Source: CAYPAV01 sp964408805 (lineage in GTDB: Bacteria > Pseudomonadota > Alphaproteobacteria > UBA8366). From it: 27,442 bases of DNA. Within the stretch, counting starts at the first letter, position 1; each line of letters opens with the position of its first letter. Both the position numbers and the translations under genes were made by a program. The stretch is from positions 1 to 27,442 of the forward strand of contig CAYPAV010000038.1 in the NCBI GenBank assembly GCA_964408805.1, written 5' to 3'. Positions 7,371 to 14,424 of this stretch are shown in pieces. The notes below the pieces were generated by a model. That model saw only the letters and a program-made list of their open reading frames with translations, was not told where the DNA came from and did not search any database.

Positions 7371-8672
7371 ATGGTGAACTGTGTCCAAGACCCGGGCCGT
7401 CTACGCGATATGGCGGCGGCGATCAAGAACAAGGAGCTCTCTCCGAGCGACCTCGTGCAACGTTATCTCGACCGGATCGGGGAGGTGCAGTCGATCGCCG
7501 AGCCGTGGTGCTTGGTGGACGCTGACGGCGCGCGCGCCGTCGCCGCGGAGCGCACGGATCAGGCCGAACACGGCGAGATACTCGGTCCCCTTCACGGCAT
7601 TCCAATCGGCATCAAGGATATCATCGATGTCGAGGGGTTGCCCACCCGGTGCAATTGCAAGGCCCTTCAGGACCGGCCGCCGGCCGCGGCCGACGCCGAG
7701 GTCGTGCTCGGCGTCAAGGCGGCGGGCGCCATCGTGCTCGGCAAGGTCCACACGACCGAGTTCGCCTTCTTCGACCCGTCGCCCGCCAGCAACCCCCACG
7801 ACACGGCACATACTCCCGGCGGCTCCAGCAGCGGGTCGGCCGCCGCGGTGGCGTCAGGCACCGTGCCGATGGCACTCGGTACCCAGACCATGGCGTCGCT
7901 CAACCGTCCCGCCGCCTATTGCGGCATCGCGGCGTTCAAGCCCAGCACCCGGTCGATGTGCGGCTTTGGTGTGGCGCCGCTGGCGCCGTCCTTCGACACC
8001 GTGGGGTTCTACGGTCAGACGGTGGATGACGCCGTCTATGCCTACGAGGCGGCGGCCGCCTTTCATGCCCGGGCCGCGGCCCCCGGGACCGACGACCGCA
8101 AAACTCGGATCGTCATCATCAACGACCCGCTGATCGCGGACTGCGGCTCGGACATGGCCCGAACCTTCGAGTCGGAGGCCGAGCGTTTCCGGTCCCTCGG
8201 CCACGCGGTCGAACACCACCCCTCGCCGGTCCCCTTCGACCGCTTTGGAAAACTGCATTGGGATGCCATGGTCTACGAGGCGGCACGTGCCCTCGCCCAT
8301 TTGAAGAACTATCCCGAAGACCAGGTCGGCAGCCGTCTGCGCGACGCCATTGCGGAAGGCGCCGCCATGCCGGCGGAGCGCTACATCTCCGGCCGGGCCG
8401 AAATCAACCACCTGCGGCAATCGTTCTTCGCTGCTTTCGAACCGGACGACGCCTTTTTCTGGCCGGCGACACCGGAGCCCGCGCCGAAGGGGCTGGCATC
8501 GACGGGTGAGCCCAAATACATCACTCCCTGGACGGTCCTCGGCGGCCCGGTCGTGACCCTGACCACGAAAGGTACGTCCAACGGGCTGCCGCTCGGCTGT
8601 ATCCTGGGCGGGTATCCCGGCACGGACCTGCGCATCGGTGCGCTTGCCCGGGCCCTCTCTTTCCCTGATTAG
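7371..8672 (+). CDS. Amidase-signature (AS) family hydrolase with atypical nucleophile loop
   Basis: The protein has 433 residues. AS enzymes split amides with a Ser-cisSer-Lys triad. By motif spacing the triad is Lys82 (HGIPIGIKDIIDVEG), Ser152 (TPGGSSSGSAAAV) and Ser176 (LGTQTMASLNRPAAYCG). The Lys-to-Ser and Ser-to-Ser gaps (70 and 24) agree with characterised members. In nearly all AS enzymes the residues before the nucleophile are Gly-Gly (TGGS), which build the oxyanion hole; here they are Met-Ala. The enzyme may therefore have altered substrates or weak activity. AAGGAG lies 6 bases before the ATG and the gene follows livF by 10 bases, so it probably acts on the imported compound or an intermediate. 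It resembles allophanate hydrolase, Glu-tRNA amidotransferase A and general amidases; the exact reaction is unknown. Confidence 0.9.
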   Translation: MVNCVQDPGRLRDMAAAIKNKELSPSDLVQRYLDRIGEVQSIAEPWCLVDADGARAVAAERTDQAEHGEILGPLHGIPIGIKDIIDVEGLPTRCNCKALQDRPPAAADAEVVLGVKAAGAIVLGKVHTTEFAFFDPSPASNPHDTAHTPGGSSSGSAAAVASGTVPMALGTQTMASLNRPAAYCGIAAFKPSTRSMCGFGVAPLAPSFDTVGFYGQTVDDAVYAYEAAAAFHARAAAPGTDDRKTRIVIINDPLIADCGSDMARTFESEAERFRSLGHAVEHHPSPVPFDRFGKLHWDAMVYEAARALAHLKNYPEDQVGSRLRDAIAEGAAMPAERYISGRAEINHLRQSFFAAFEPDDAFFWPATPEPAPKGLASTGEPKYITPWTVLGGPVVTLTTKGTSNGLPLGCILGGYPGTDLRIGALARALSFPD

Positions 8673-8744
8673 AAGGAAAACATCGCGGCGAATAGGGCGA
8701 AGCGAAGGCGTGGGAATACCTCGGACGAATTTTAGGAGCAGGGG

Positions 8745-8840
8745 ATGGATATGCCGCGCTACCGAATTCCTGTGAGTCGGGGTATTCGACCGCAAAGGGC
8801 GTATCGCCTATGCGGGTGCTGTCAGTCTAATGCGAAGTAG
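8745..8840 (+). pseudogene. Possible 5' stub of a gene cut off at the IS6 boundary
   Basis: An ATG at 8745 has AGGAG (8734-8738) six bases upstream, as good as the ribosome binding sites of its operon neighbours. Only 31 codons follow (MDMPRYRIPVSRG and on) before a TAG at 8838. The likely end of the IS6 element begins near 8813, so the reading frame enters IS DNA after about 23 codons. It may be the remains of an operon gene between the amidase and the FAD oxidoreductase. The product is not recognised. Confidence 0.35.
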
Positions 8841-8871
8841 TCTCCAATTGGCCAGGAGATGCCAGGCTCAT

Positions 8872-9575
8872 GCGGCAAGTTGACGCCATTCCGCCAGCGC
8901 AGCCGAGCGGTTCTGCTTGAAGATGTCGCGGCGGTTGAGGTGGCGATCTTGGTTGAAGTGGTTGTGAAGCGAGGCATGGACGGAAGCGAACTTCTGAAGG
9001 GTCTTCACGTCCCTGAACTTCGCCATCGCACCCTCTCGTCGCCGAAACGGCTGATGCGAGGTTTCGACCCGGTTGTTAAGCTAGCAACCGCACTCCTGAG
9101 CGGCAGCGTTACCGATCATCTGCATCGCCGCACCGTATGACCGGAGCCGGTCCGTCACAATCACGTTTGGCTGACCATAGCGTTTCATCGCACGCTTCAT
9201 AAACTCAAGCGCCACCCTGCGATCCCGGCGTTTTGCCGCAAAAACTTCGAGTACTTCGCCTTCATGATCGACGGCACGCCAGAGGTAGTGCGTCTCGCCG
9301 TTGATACGGACGAAAACCTCATCCAGATGCCAACGCCATCGCGAATATGAGTTGCTTTGAACGCGTCGCTTGCGGATCTCAGTGGCTAACATCGGCCCAA
9401 ACCGGTTCCACCAGAACCGTACCGTCTCGTGGCTGATATCGATGCCGCGCTCGAACAGCAAATCCTCAACTTGGCGCAGCGAGAGCGGATAGCCGATGTA
9501 CATCATTACCGTAAGGCGGATAATTTCGGGCGAGCTGTTGAAATTACGGAACGGATTATCGAATAATGGTTTCGT
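8872..9575 (-). pseudogene. IS6-family transposase, inactivated by an in-frame stop and loss of its start
   Basis: Reading on the minus strand, TKPLFDNPFRNFNSSPEIIR and the IS6 core follow: MMYIGYPLSLRQVEDLL, HETVRFWWNRFGP, WHLDEVFVRING (first Asp), VIVTDRLRSYGAA (second Asp), then after the stop LNNRVETSHQPFRRRE (Glu). The frame is continuous from 9575 to the natural stop at 8872 except for one TAG at 9081-9083, where the family normally has Trp (CGRWLNNR). The start codon also seems lost, because the codon before Thr is CTA. So this is a nearly full-length transposase killed by very few changes. It sits inside the catabolic operon, between the amidase and the FAD oxidoreductase, in the opposite direction. 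Possible degenerate ends lie near 8813 and 9597. Confidence 0.88.
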
Positions 9576-9577
9576 TA

Positions 9578-9602
9578 GGAGAAGGGCATGACAGTGCAAT
9601 GA
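9578..9602 (+). promoter_or_regulatory. Ribosome binding site with 4-codon leader overlapping the next start
   Basis: AGGAG at 9578-9582 is placed ideally for an ATG at 9588, but that frame encodes only Met-Thr-Val-Gln before TGA at 9600-9602. This TGA overlaps the ATG of the oxidoreductase at 9599 (ATGA). The oxidoreductase itself has no closer ribosome binding site, so ribosomes may reach it by stop-restart coupling from the mini-ORF. Confidence 0.4.
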
Positions 9603-11155
9603 ACAACGCCGAAGGAACAACGGCGGATATCGTCGTGATCGGCGGCGGCGGCGCTGGGCTGGCCGCCGCGGTCGAGGCCGCCCGCTACGGCGCACAGGTC
9701 GTTCTGTTGGAAAAAAACCCAAAGCTCGGCGGCACTACCGTGCGGTCGGTCGGATCGATCACCGCCGCCCGCACGTCATTCCAGGCCAAGGCGGGCGTCG
9801 AGGATACACCGGACGAGCATTTCGAGGACCTTGCGCTATTCAACGACTTGGCGGTGCCCAACGCGGATTCGAAGGACAATCTGGCGCTGCGGCGGCTCTT
9901 GGTCGAAAACACCGCGGATACGATCGATTTTCTGATGGACCTGGGCATCGAGTTCTTCGGTCCGATGCCCGAAACGCCGCACCGCAAGCCCCGCATGCAC
10001 AATGTCCTGCCCCACGCCCGTGCGTATATCCATCACTTGAACCGCCACGCCCGCATGGCCGGGGTCGACATCCGGGTCGACGCCAAGGCCGAACGGCTGC
10101 TGACCGAAGGCGGCAGGGTCATTGGCGCCGAAGCAACGCTGGCGGGCACGCGCCGCCGGTTTCTCGCCCGCCGGGGCGTCATCCTCGCCGCCGGCGACTA
10201 CAGCGCCAGCCAGGAAATGAAGGCGAACTACGTAACGCCGGATCTGGCGGATATCGAAGGGATCAACCCGACCAGCACCGGCGATGGCCAAAGACTGGCG
10301 CTCGAGGCCGGCGCCGAGATCGTCAATGGCGATGTCATGCTCGGCCCCGAGATCCGGTTCGTGGCGCCACCCCGCAAGGCGCTGATCGAATTCCTGCCGC
10401 CGTCGAAGCCGGTCGTCAAGTTCGTCAAATTTTCGATCGACCACATGCCGTCATGGCTGCTGCGGCCGTTTCTGATGATGTTCGTGACAACCAACTTGGC
10501 GCCATCGCACAACCTGTTCCAGGAAGGGGCTATCCTGGTGAACCGGTCGGGCAGGCGCTTCGCCGACGAACTGGATAAGCCGCAGTATCAGATACCCAAG
10601 CAACCCGGGCGGCTGGCCTACATTCTTCTCGACGATGAGATCGCTCGGAAATTTACCGCCTGGCCGCATTTTATCTCAACCGCGCCGGGGATTGCCTATG
10701 CGTATTTGCCCGATTACCGGCGTAACCGGAAAGACATCTACCATCGGGCCTCGACGCTCGCGGGGTTGGCCGAAAAACTGGGCATGCCGGTGGCGGAGCT
10801 GGAGAATACGGTCGCCGGGTACAACGACTCCGTCGCCGGAAACCAGGAAGGCGGACCGTCGCGTCCCACCCTGAAAAGGCCGCCGTTCCATGCGCTGGGC
10901 CCGGCAAAAAGCTGGATCGTGATGACCGACGGCGGGGCGAAAGTAAATCTCAGCTTCGAAGTATTGGACGCCGAGGACAATGTCATTCCCGGGCTCTTTG
11001 CCGCGGGCTCCAACGGACAAGGCGGTGTTCTGCTGGAGGGCCATGGGCATCACCTGGGCTGGGCGTTCACCTCGGGACGGCTTGCCGGCCGAAACGCGGC
11101 CGTGGCCGGCGGCAAAAAGGAGCAGACCACCAGGCAACCGCAAATGACCGGATAA
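9599..11155 (+). CDS. FAD-dependent oxidoreductase (FAD_binding_2; fumarate reductase / ketosteroid dehydrogenase-like)
   Basis: The protein has 518 residues when started at 9599. The upstream in-frame start at 9566 would read through IS-derived DNA and the ribosome binding site, so it was not used. The dinucleotide-binding motif VVIGGGGAGLAAAVEA lies at residues 12-27, followed by VVLLEKNPKLGGTT and, near the C-terminus, GLFAAGSNGQGGVLLEGHG, the typical FAD-contacting end of the flavoprotein subunit family of fumarate reductase and 3-ketosteroid dehydrogenases. It probably adds or removes a pair of hydrogens next to a carbonyl. It is cytoplasmic: no signal peptide is seen. It is the first operon gene after the IS6 remnant and is followed by the dehydrogenase gene 65 bases on. 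Substrate unknown. Confidence 0.88.
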   Translation: MNNAEGTTADIVVIGGGGAGLAAAVEAARYGAQVVLLEKNPKLGGTTVRSVGSITAARTSFQAKAGVEDTPDEHFEDLALFNDLAVPNADSKDNLALRRLLVENTADTIDFLMDLGIEFFGPMPETPHRKPRMHNVLPHARAYIHHLNRHARMAGVDIRVDAKAERLLTEGGRVIGAEATLAGTRRRFLARRGVILAAGDYSASQEMKANYVTPDLADIEGINPTSTGDGQRLALEAGAEIVNGDVMLGPEIRFVAPPRKALIEFLPPSKPVVKFVKFSIDHMPSWLLRPFLMMFVTTNLAPSHNLFQEGAILVNRSGRRFADELDKPQYQIPKQPGRLAYILLDDEIARKFTAWPHFISTAPGIAYAYLPDYRRNRKDIYHRASTLAGLAEKLGMPVAELENTVAGYNDSVAGNQEGGPSRPTLKRPPFHALGPAKSWIVMTDGGAKVNLSFEVLDAEDNVIPGLFAAGSNGQGGVLLEGHGHHLGWAFTSGRLAGRNAAVAGGKKEQTTRQPQMTG

Positions 11156-11220
11156 CGCTCCGCTGCGGATATTCCGCTGGCGGCCGGGAAGCCGCAACCG
11201 GGTTCTACGAGGGATATGAG

Positions 11221-11991
11221 ATGTATGATTTGGATGGCAAGGTCGCGATGGTTACCGGCGCCGGTTCCGGTATCGGGCGCGGCATCGCGCTACGCTTGGC
11301 CGAGGAGGGTTGCGATATTGCCGCCCCGGATATCGACGCCAAGGGGACTGAAGAGACGGCCGCGCGGGTGAGAGAGAAAGGTGTCAGGGTCGTGACGATA
11401 AGCGCCGACGTCGCCGATCCGGATCAAGTGGACAATGCCGTAAAGGGCTGTCTTTCCGAATTGGGAAGGATCGATATCCTTGTCAACAGCGCCGGCATCC
11501 TGCGGATTTCACCGCTCGTCGAAATGACAGTCGAAGATTGGAGCGACACCTTCCGAACCAACGTCGATGGTTCGTTTTACTGCTGCAGGGCGGTATTGCC
11601 GCACATGATTGAAAATCACCGAGGGCGGGTCATTAACATGGCCTCCTGGTTTGGCAAGACCGGTAAGCCGAACTACGCCGCTTACTGCGCCTCGAAATTC
11701 GCAGTTATCGGCATCACCCAATCCCTGGCAATGGAAATGGCGCCGCACGGCATCACGGTAAATGCGGTTTGTCCCGGAACCATCGTCAATACCGGTATGC
11801 GGGACTATGCCGACGAGGCGGAACGGGCGCGCGGCATGCCGACCGCCGAGGAACGGGCGCTGGCAATTCCCTTGGGACGCGCCGGCCTGCCGGACGACAT
11901 TGCCCGCGTGACGGCGTTTCTCGCTTCGGACGAATCCGCCTACATGACGGGACAGGCGATCAATGTTACCGGCGGCCTATGGATGCAATGA
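11221..11991 (+). CDS. Short-chain dehydrogenase/reductase (SDR, classical)
   Basis: The protein has 256 residues, the usual length for a classical SDR. The cofactor motif TGAGSGIG is at 12-19, NSAG at 89-92 and the catalytic Ser142 in INMASWFG, with Tyr155 and Lys159 in YCASK; Asn114 completes the tetrad. The acidic residue after the second beta strand (APDIDAK) favours NAD(H). The end reads MTGQAINVTGGLWMQ, as in FabG-like enzymes. It oxidises an alcohol or reduces a ketone of the pathway intermediate. The stop TGA overlaps the ATG of a 66-codon ORF (ATGA at 11988), which itself overlaps the CoA-transferase start. It is closest in general shape to 3-oxoacyl-ACP reductase and glucose dehydrogenase-type SDRs; exact substrate unknown. 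Confidence 0.93.
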   Translation: MYDLDGKVAMVTGAGSGIGRGIALRLAEEGCDIAAPDIDAKGTEETAARVREKGVRVVTISADVADPDQVDNAVKGCLSELGRIDILVNSAGILRISPLVEMTVEDWSDTFRTNVDGSFYCCRAVLPHMIENHRGRVINMASWFGKTGKPNYAAYCASKFAVIGITQSLAMEMAPHGITVNAVCPGTIVNTGMRDYADEAERARGMPTAEERALAIPLGRAGLPDDIARVTAFLASDESAYMTGQAINVTGGLWMQ

Positions 11992-12188
11992 GCATCGACT
12001 TGGCGGATCGTGAGGCGCAGGATATTCGGAAACCTAAGGAGACGGCTGGCTTTGCCGCCGCCATGGACAGGATGCATATGATTAAACCGAGCGACGACCG
12101 GGTCATCCCGGCCGGACGTCCGCCGATGTGGAACAGGCCCGCCTCGGCGCGCGGGCGATGCGATAGGCGACCGAGGAAATGCCGATGA
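11988..12188 (+). CDS. Small hypothetical ORF (66 aa) translationally coupled on both sides
   Basis: The ORF starts at ATG 11988 inside the SDR stop codon (ATGA) and ends in a TGA at 12186-12188 that overlaps the preferred ATG of the CoA-transferase at 12185 (again ATGA). It fills the 193-base gap between the two genes completely. The sequence begins MSIDLADREAQDIRKP, contains AAMDRMHMIKPSDDRVIPAG and ends with a strongly basic tail rich in Arg and Cys. There is no membrane segment or signal peptide. I do not recognise the family. The exact double overlap supports a real coupled gene; the Arg-rich tail and lack of a known domain argue that it could instead be a decayed gene. Confidence is moderate. 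Confidence 0.45.
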   Translation: MSIDLADREAQDIRKPKETAGFAAAMDRMHMIKPSDDRVIPAGRPPMWNRPASARGRCDRRPRKCR

Positions 12189-13432
12189 ACCCGAACACGC
12201 TGGACGGCATGAAAGTATTGAGCTTCTGTCATTACCTGCAGGGCCCGGCCGGGGTGCAATATCTGGCCGACATGGGCGCCGAGGTGATCAGGGTCGAAGC
12301 GCCCGGGGGCACGTTCGAGCGCAAGGTTACCCCGCCGAGCGCTCTTCCCGAACACACGCGGCCCTTGTTTATCGCGGCGAACCGGAACAAACGCAGCCTC
12401 GCCGTCGATCTCAAATCGTCCGAGGGGCTGCAAATCATTCACCGCCTGATCGCGACGCACGACGTCGTGGTGGAGAATTACCGCAACGGCGTGATGGCCC
12501 GGCTCGGGCTCGGCTACGAAGATCTGAAGGCGATCAAACCGGACCTTATCTATGCGTCCGCCTCCGGGTTCGGCGCCGCCGGCCCGATGGCCAACAAACC
12601 GGGACAGGATCTGCTGATTCAGGCGGCCTCGGGATTGGTGGCGGCGTCAGGCAAGTTCGGCGAAACGCCGACCGCGGTCGGCGCCGCCGTGGTCGATCAA
12701 CATGGCGCTTCGCTGCTTGCCATGGGCGTTCTCGGCGCCTATGTCCGGCGCCTGACGACCGGTCGCGGCGGACGGGTCGAATCCAATCTGTTCAGCGCCG
12801 GCGTCGACCTGCAGATGGAAGCCTTGACCTACTATCTCAATCGCAAGAAAGGTCCGTTCGAGCCCGATCTCGATCGCGACCACCGCCTATCGACCTGGTT
12901 TCATCAGGCGCCCTATGGGATTTACCCGATAGCCGATTGCTTCATCGCGCTGTCGCTGGTTTCGGCGGAGCAATTGCGCGACGCGCTGGACGATCCCGCG
13001 CTCGATGAATTGATCGAGCTCGATCCCTTCGCTGACCGGGATCGCTTCGCAAGCGTTGTCGCACAAAAGATCGAAGGGATGAACTACGCCGATCTCGCGC
13101 CCCTTCTCGAGGCACAGGCGATTTGGTTCGCGCGCGTGGCTACCTATGAGGACCTCGAATCCAATCCGCAGATCCATCACAATCGGAGCTTCGCTCAAAT
13201 CGATCTGGCGGACGGCACGGCGGCGCGGGTGGTGGCCCATCCCATCAGCTATGACGGCGAGGTGCCGGGGGTCCGCCGGCCGCCGCCGGAACTCGGCGCC
13301 GACACGCGCGAAGTGTTAAAATGGGCCGGCTATTCGGCCGCCGAGATAGACGGCCTGGCGGCGCGGGAAATCGTCCTTATAGCGGACGACATTCGTGGCG
13401 AGGCGTCGCATCAAACCGAAACGGCGCCTTGA
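12185..13432 (+). CDS. Class III CoA-transferase (CaiB/BaiF family)
   Basis: The protein has 415 residues from the ATG at 12185. This start is preferred to 12179 because GAGGAA (12173-12178) is then 6 bases away rather than directly adjacent, and because it overlaps the previous ORF by ATGA. CaiB-type features are visible: GPAGVQYLADMGAEVIRVEAPGG-type N-terminus, FIAANRNKRSLAVDLKSSEG, DVVVENYRNGVMARLGLGYE, and the catalytic aspartate Asp142 in NKPGQDLLIQAASGL. Such enzymes move CoA from a donor thioester to a carboxylic acid such as carnitine, formate/oxalate, phenyllactate, succinate or mesaconate. Here it would activate the pathway acid before MaoC hydration. It is followed 29 bases later by the DHDPS-family gene. 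Substrate acid unknown. Confidence 0.92.
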   Translation: MNPNTLDGMKVLSFCHYLQGPAGVQYLADMGAEVIRVEAPGGTFERKVTPPSALPEHTRPLFIAANRNKRSLAVDLKSSEGLQIIHRLIATHDVVVENYRNGVMARLGLGYEDLKAIKPDLIYASASGFGAAGPMANKPGQDLLIQAASGLVAASGKFGETPTAVGAAVVDQHGASLLAMGVLGAYVRRLTTGRGGRVESNLFSAGVDLQMEALTYYLNRKKGPFEPDLDRDHRLSTWFHQAPYGIYPIADCFIALSLVSAEQLRDALDDPALDELIELDPFADRDRFASVVAQKIEGMNYADLAPLLEAQAIWFARVATYEDLESNPQIHHNRSFAQIDLADGTAARVVAHPISYDGEVPGVRRPPPELGADTREVLKWAGYSAAEIDGLAAREIVLIADDIRGEASHQTETAP

Positions 13433-13461
13433 GCGCCGCGGGACTTAGGAGGAAAATCACG

Positions 13462-14424
13462 ATGCCAAAGTTCAAGACGTATGTACCGGAGGGGGTGATC
13501 CCCGCCTGCTTGCTGCCATTCGACGACGATCTGAACATCGACGAGGCGGCCTACCGCAAGCATTTGCGCGATGTCGCCGCCGTCGAAGGACTGTCGGCGA
13601 TCACCACGAACGCCCACGCATCCGAGGTCGCGTCCTGCACATTCGAAGAGCAGCGGCGGGTCCTCGACCTGACGATGAACGAGATCGGCGACGAGATTCC
13701 GGTGGTTAACGGCATCTATGCCGATGGCAGCCTGGAAGCGGCCCGGCTCGCGCGGATGGCCGAGCAGGGCGGCGCTTCCGGTCTGCTGGTATTTCCACCC
13801 AACCCGTTCTCCCTGGGCGCGCACAGCCGGCCCGAGATGGCGCTGACCCACTTCAAGACCATCGCCGACGCGACCGACCTGCCGATCATTTGCTTCCAGT
13901 ACCCCCTGGGTGGCGGCCAGGGCTACCCGCTCGACATCCTGGTGCGGCTGGCGGAAGAGGTTCCGACGGTTAGGGCGATCAAGGATTGGAGCGACAATGT
14001 GCGGCTGCATGAGCGGCACATCCGGGTTCTCCAGAACTTGACCCGGCCGGTCAACGTGCTGTCCACCCACAGCGCTTGGCTGATGAGTTCGCTGGCGCTT
14101 GGCTGCAACGGCCTGCTTTCGGGCTCCGGCAGCGTGATCGCCGATCTCCAGGTGGCTCTCTGGCGGGCTATTCAAGACGGCGACCTAGCGCGGGCGCGTC
14201 GGCTGAACGATCGCATCTACCCGACGGCGGAAGCGTTTTACGCCGACCCCTTCGCCGACATGCACAACCGGATGAAGGCGGCGCTGGTCGTTCTGGGCCG
14301 CATTCCCAACGCCGCCGTACGGCCGCCGCTGGTCAAGATCGGCGACGCGGAGATCGAGCGGATCCGCCGCGCGCTGGATGACGCCGGGGTGCGGCCGGAC
14401 GGTGCGCTTCAAGAGGCTGCGTGA
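13462..14424 (+). CDS. DHDPS/N-acetylneuraminate lyase-family aldolase or dehydratase
   Basis: The protein has 320 residues from the ATG at 13462, chosen because TAGGAGG lies 9 bases upstream and because the in-frame extension to 13321 would run back through the CoA-transferase gene. The fold signature of the (beta/alpha)8 pyruvate-dependent class I aldolases is present: GVIPACLLPFDDD at the start, LVFPPNPF in the middle, Tyr147 in CFQYPLGG, and the Schiff-base Lys174 in VRAIKDWSDN. The Tyr-to-Lys spacing of 27 fits the family. These enzymes join or split pyruvate-like units, or dehydrate keto-sugar acids. Thr-Thr of DHDPS is present as AITTNAHASE. In this pathway a retro-aldol cleavage is plausible. 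The next gene begins with a GTG overlapping the stop by four bases. Confidence 0.9.
   Translation: MPKFKTYVPEGVIPACLLPFDDDLNIDEAAYRKHLRDVAAVEGLSAITTNAHASEVASCTFEEQRRVLDLTMNEIGDEIPVVNGIYADGSLEAARLARMAEQGGASGLLVFPPNPFSLGAHSRPEMALTHFKTIADATDLPIICFQYPLGGGQGYPLDILVRLAEEVPTVRAIKDWSDNVRLHERHIRVLQNLTRPVNVLSTHSAWLMSSLALGCNGLLSGSGSVIADLQVALWRAIQDGDLARARRLNDRIYPTAEAFYADPFADMHNRMKAALVVLGRIPNAAVRPPLVKIGDAEIERIRRALDDAGVRPDGALQEAA

Noticed and set aside
8859..9140. Plus-strand frame of 93 codons
   Set aside because: It is antisense to the 3' part of the IS6 transposase, which reads through with one stop on the minus strand.
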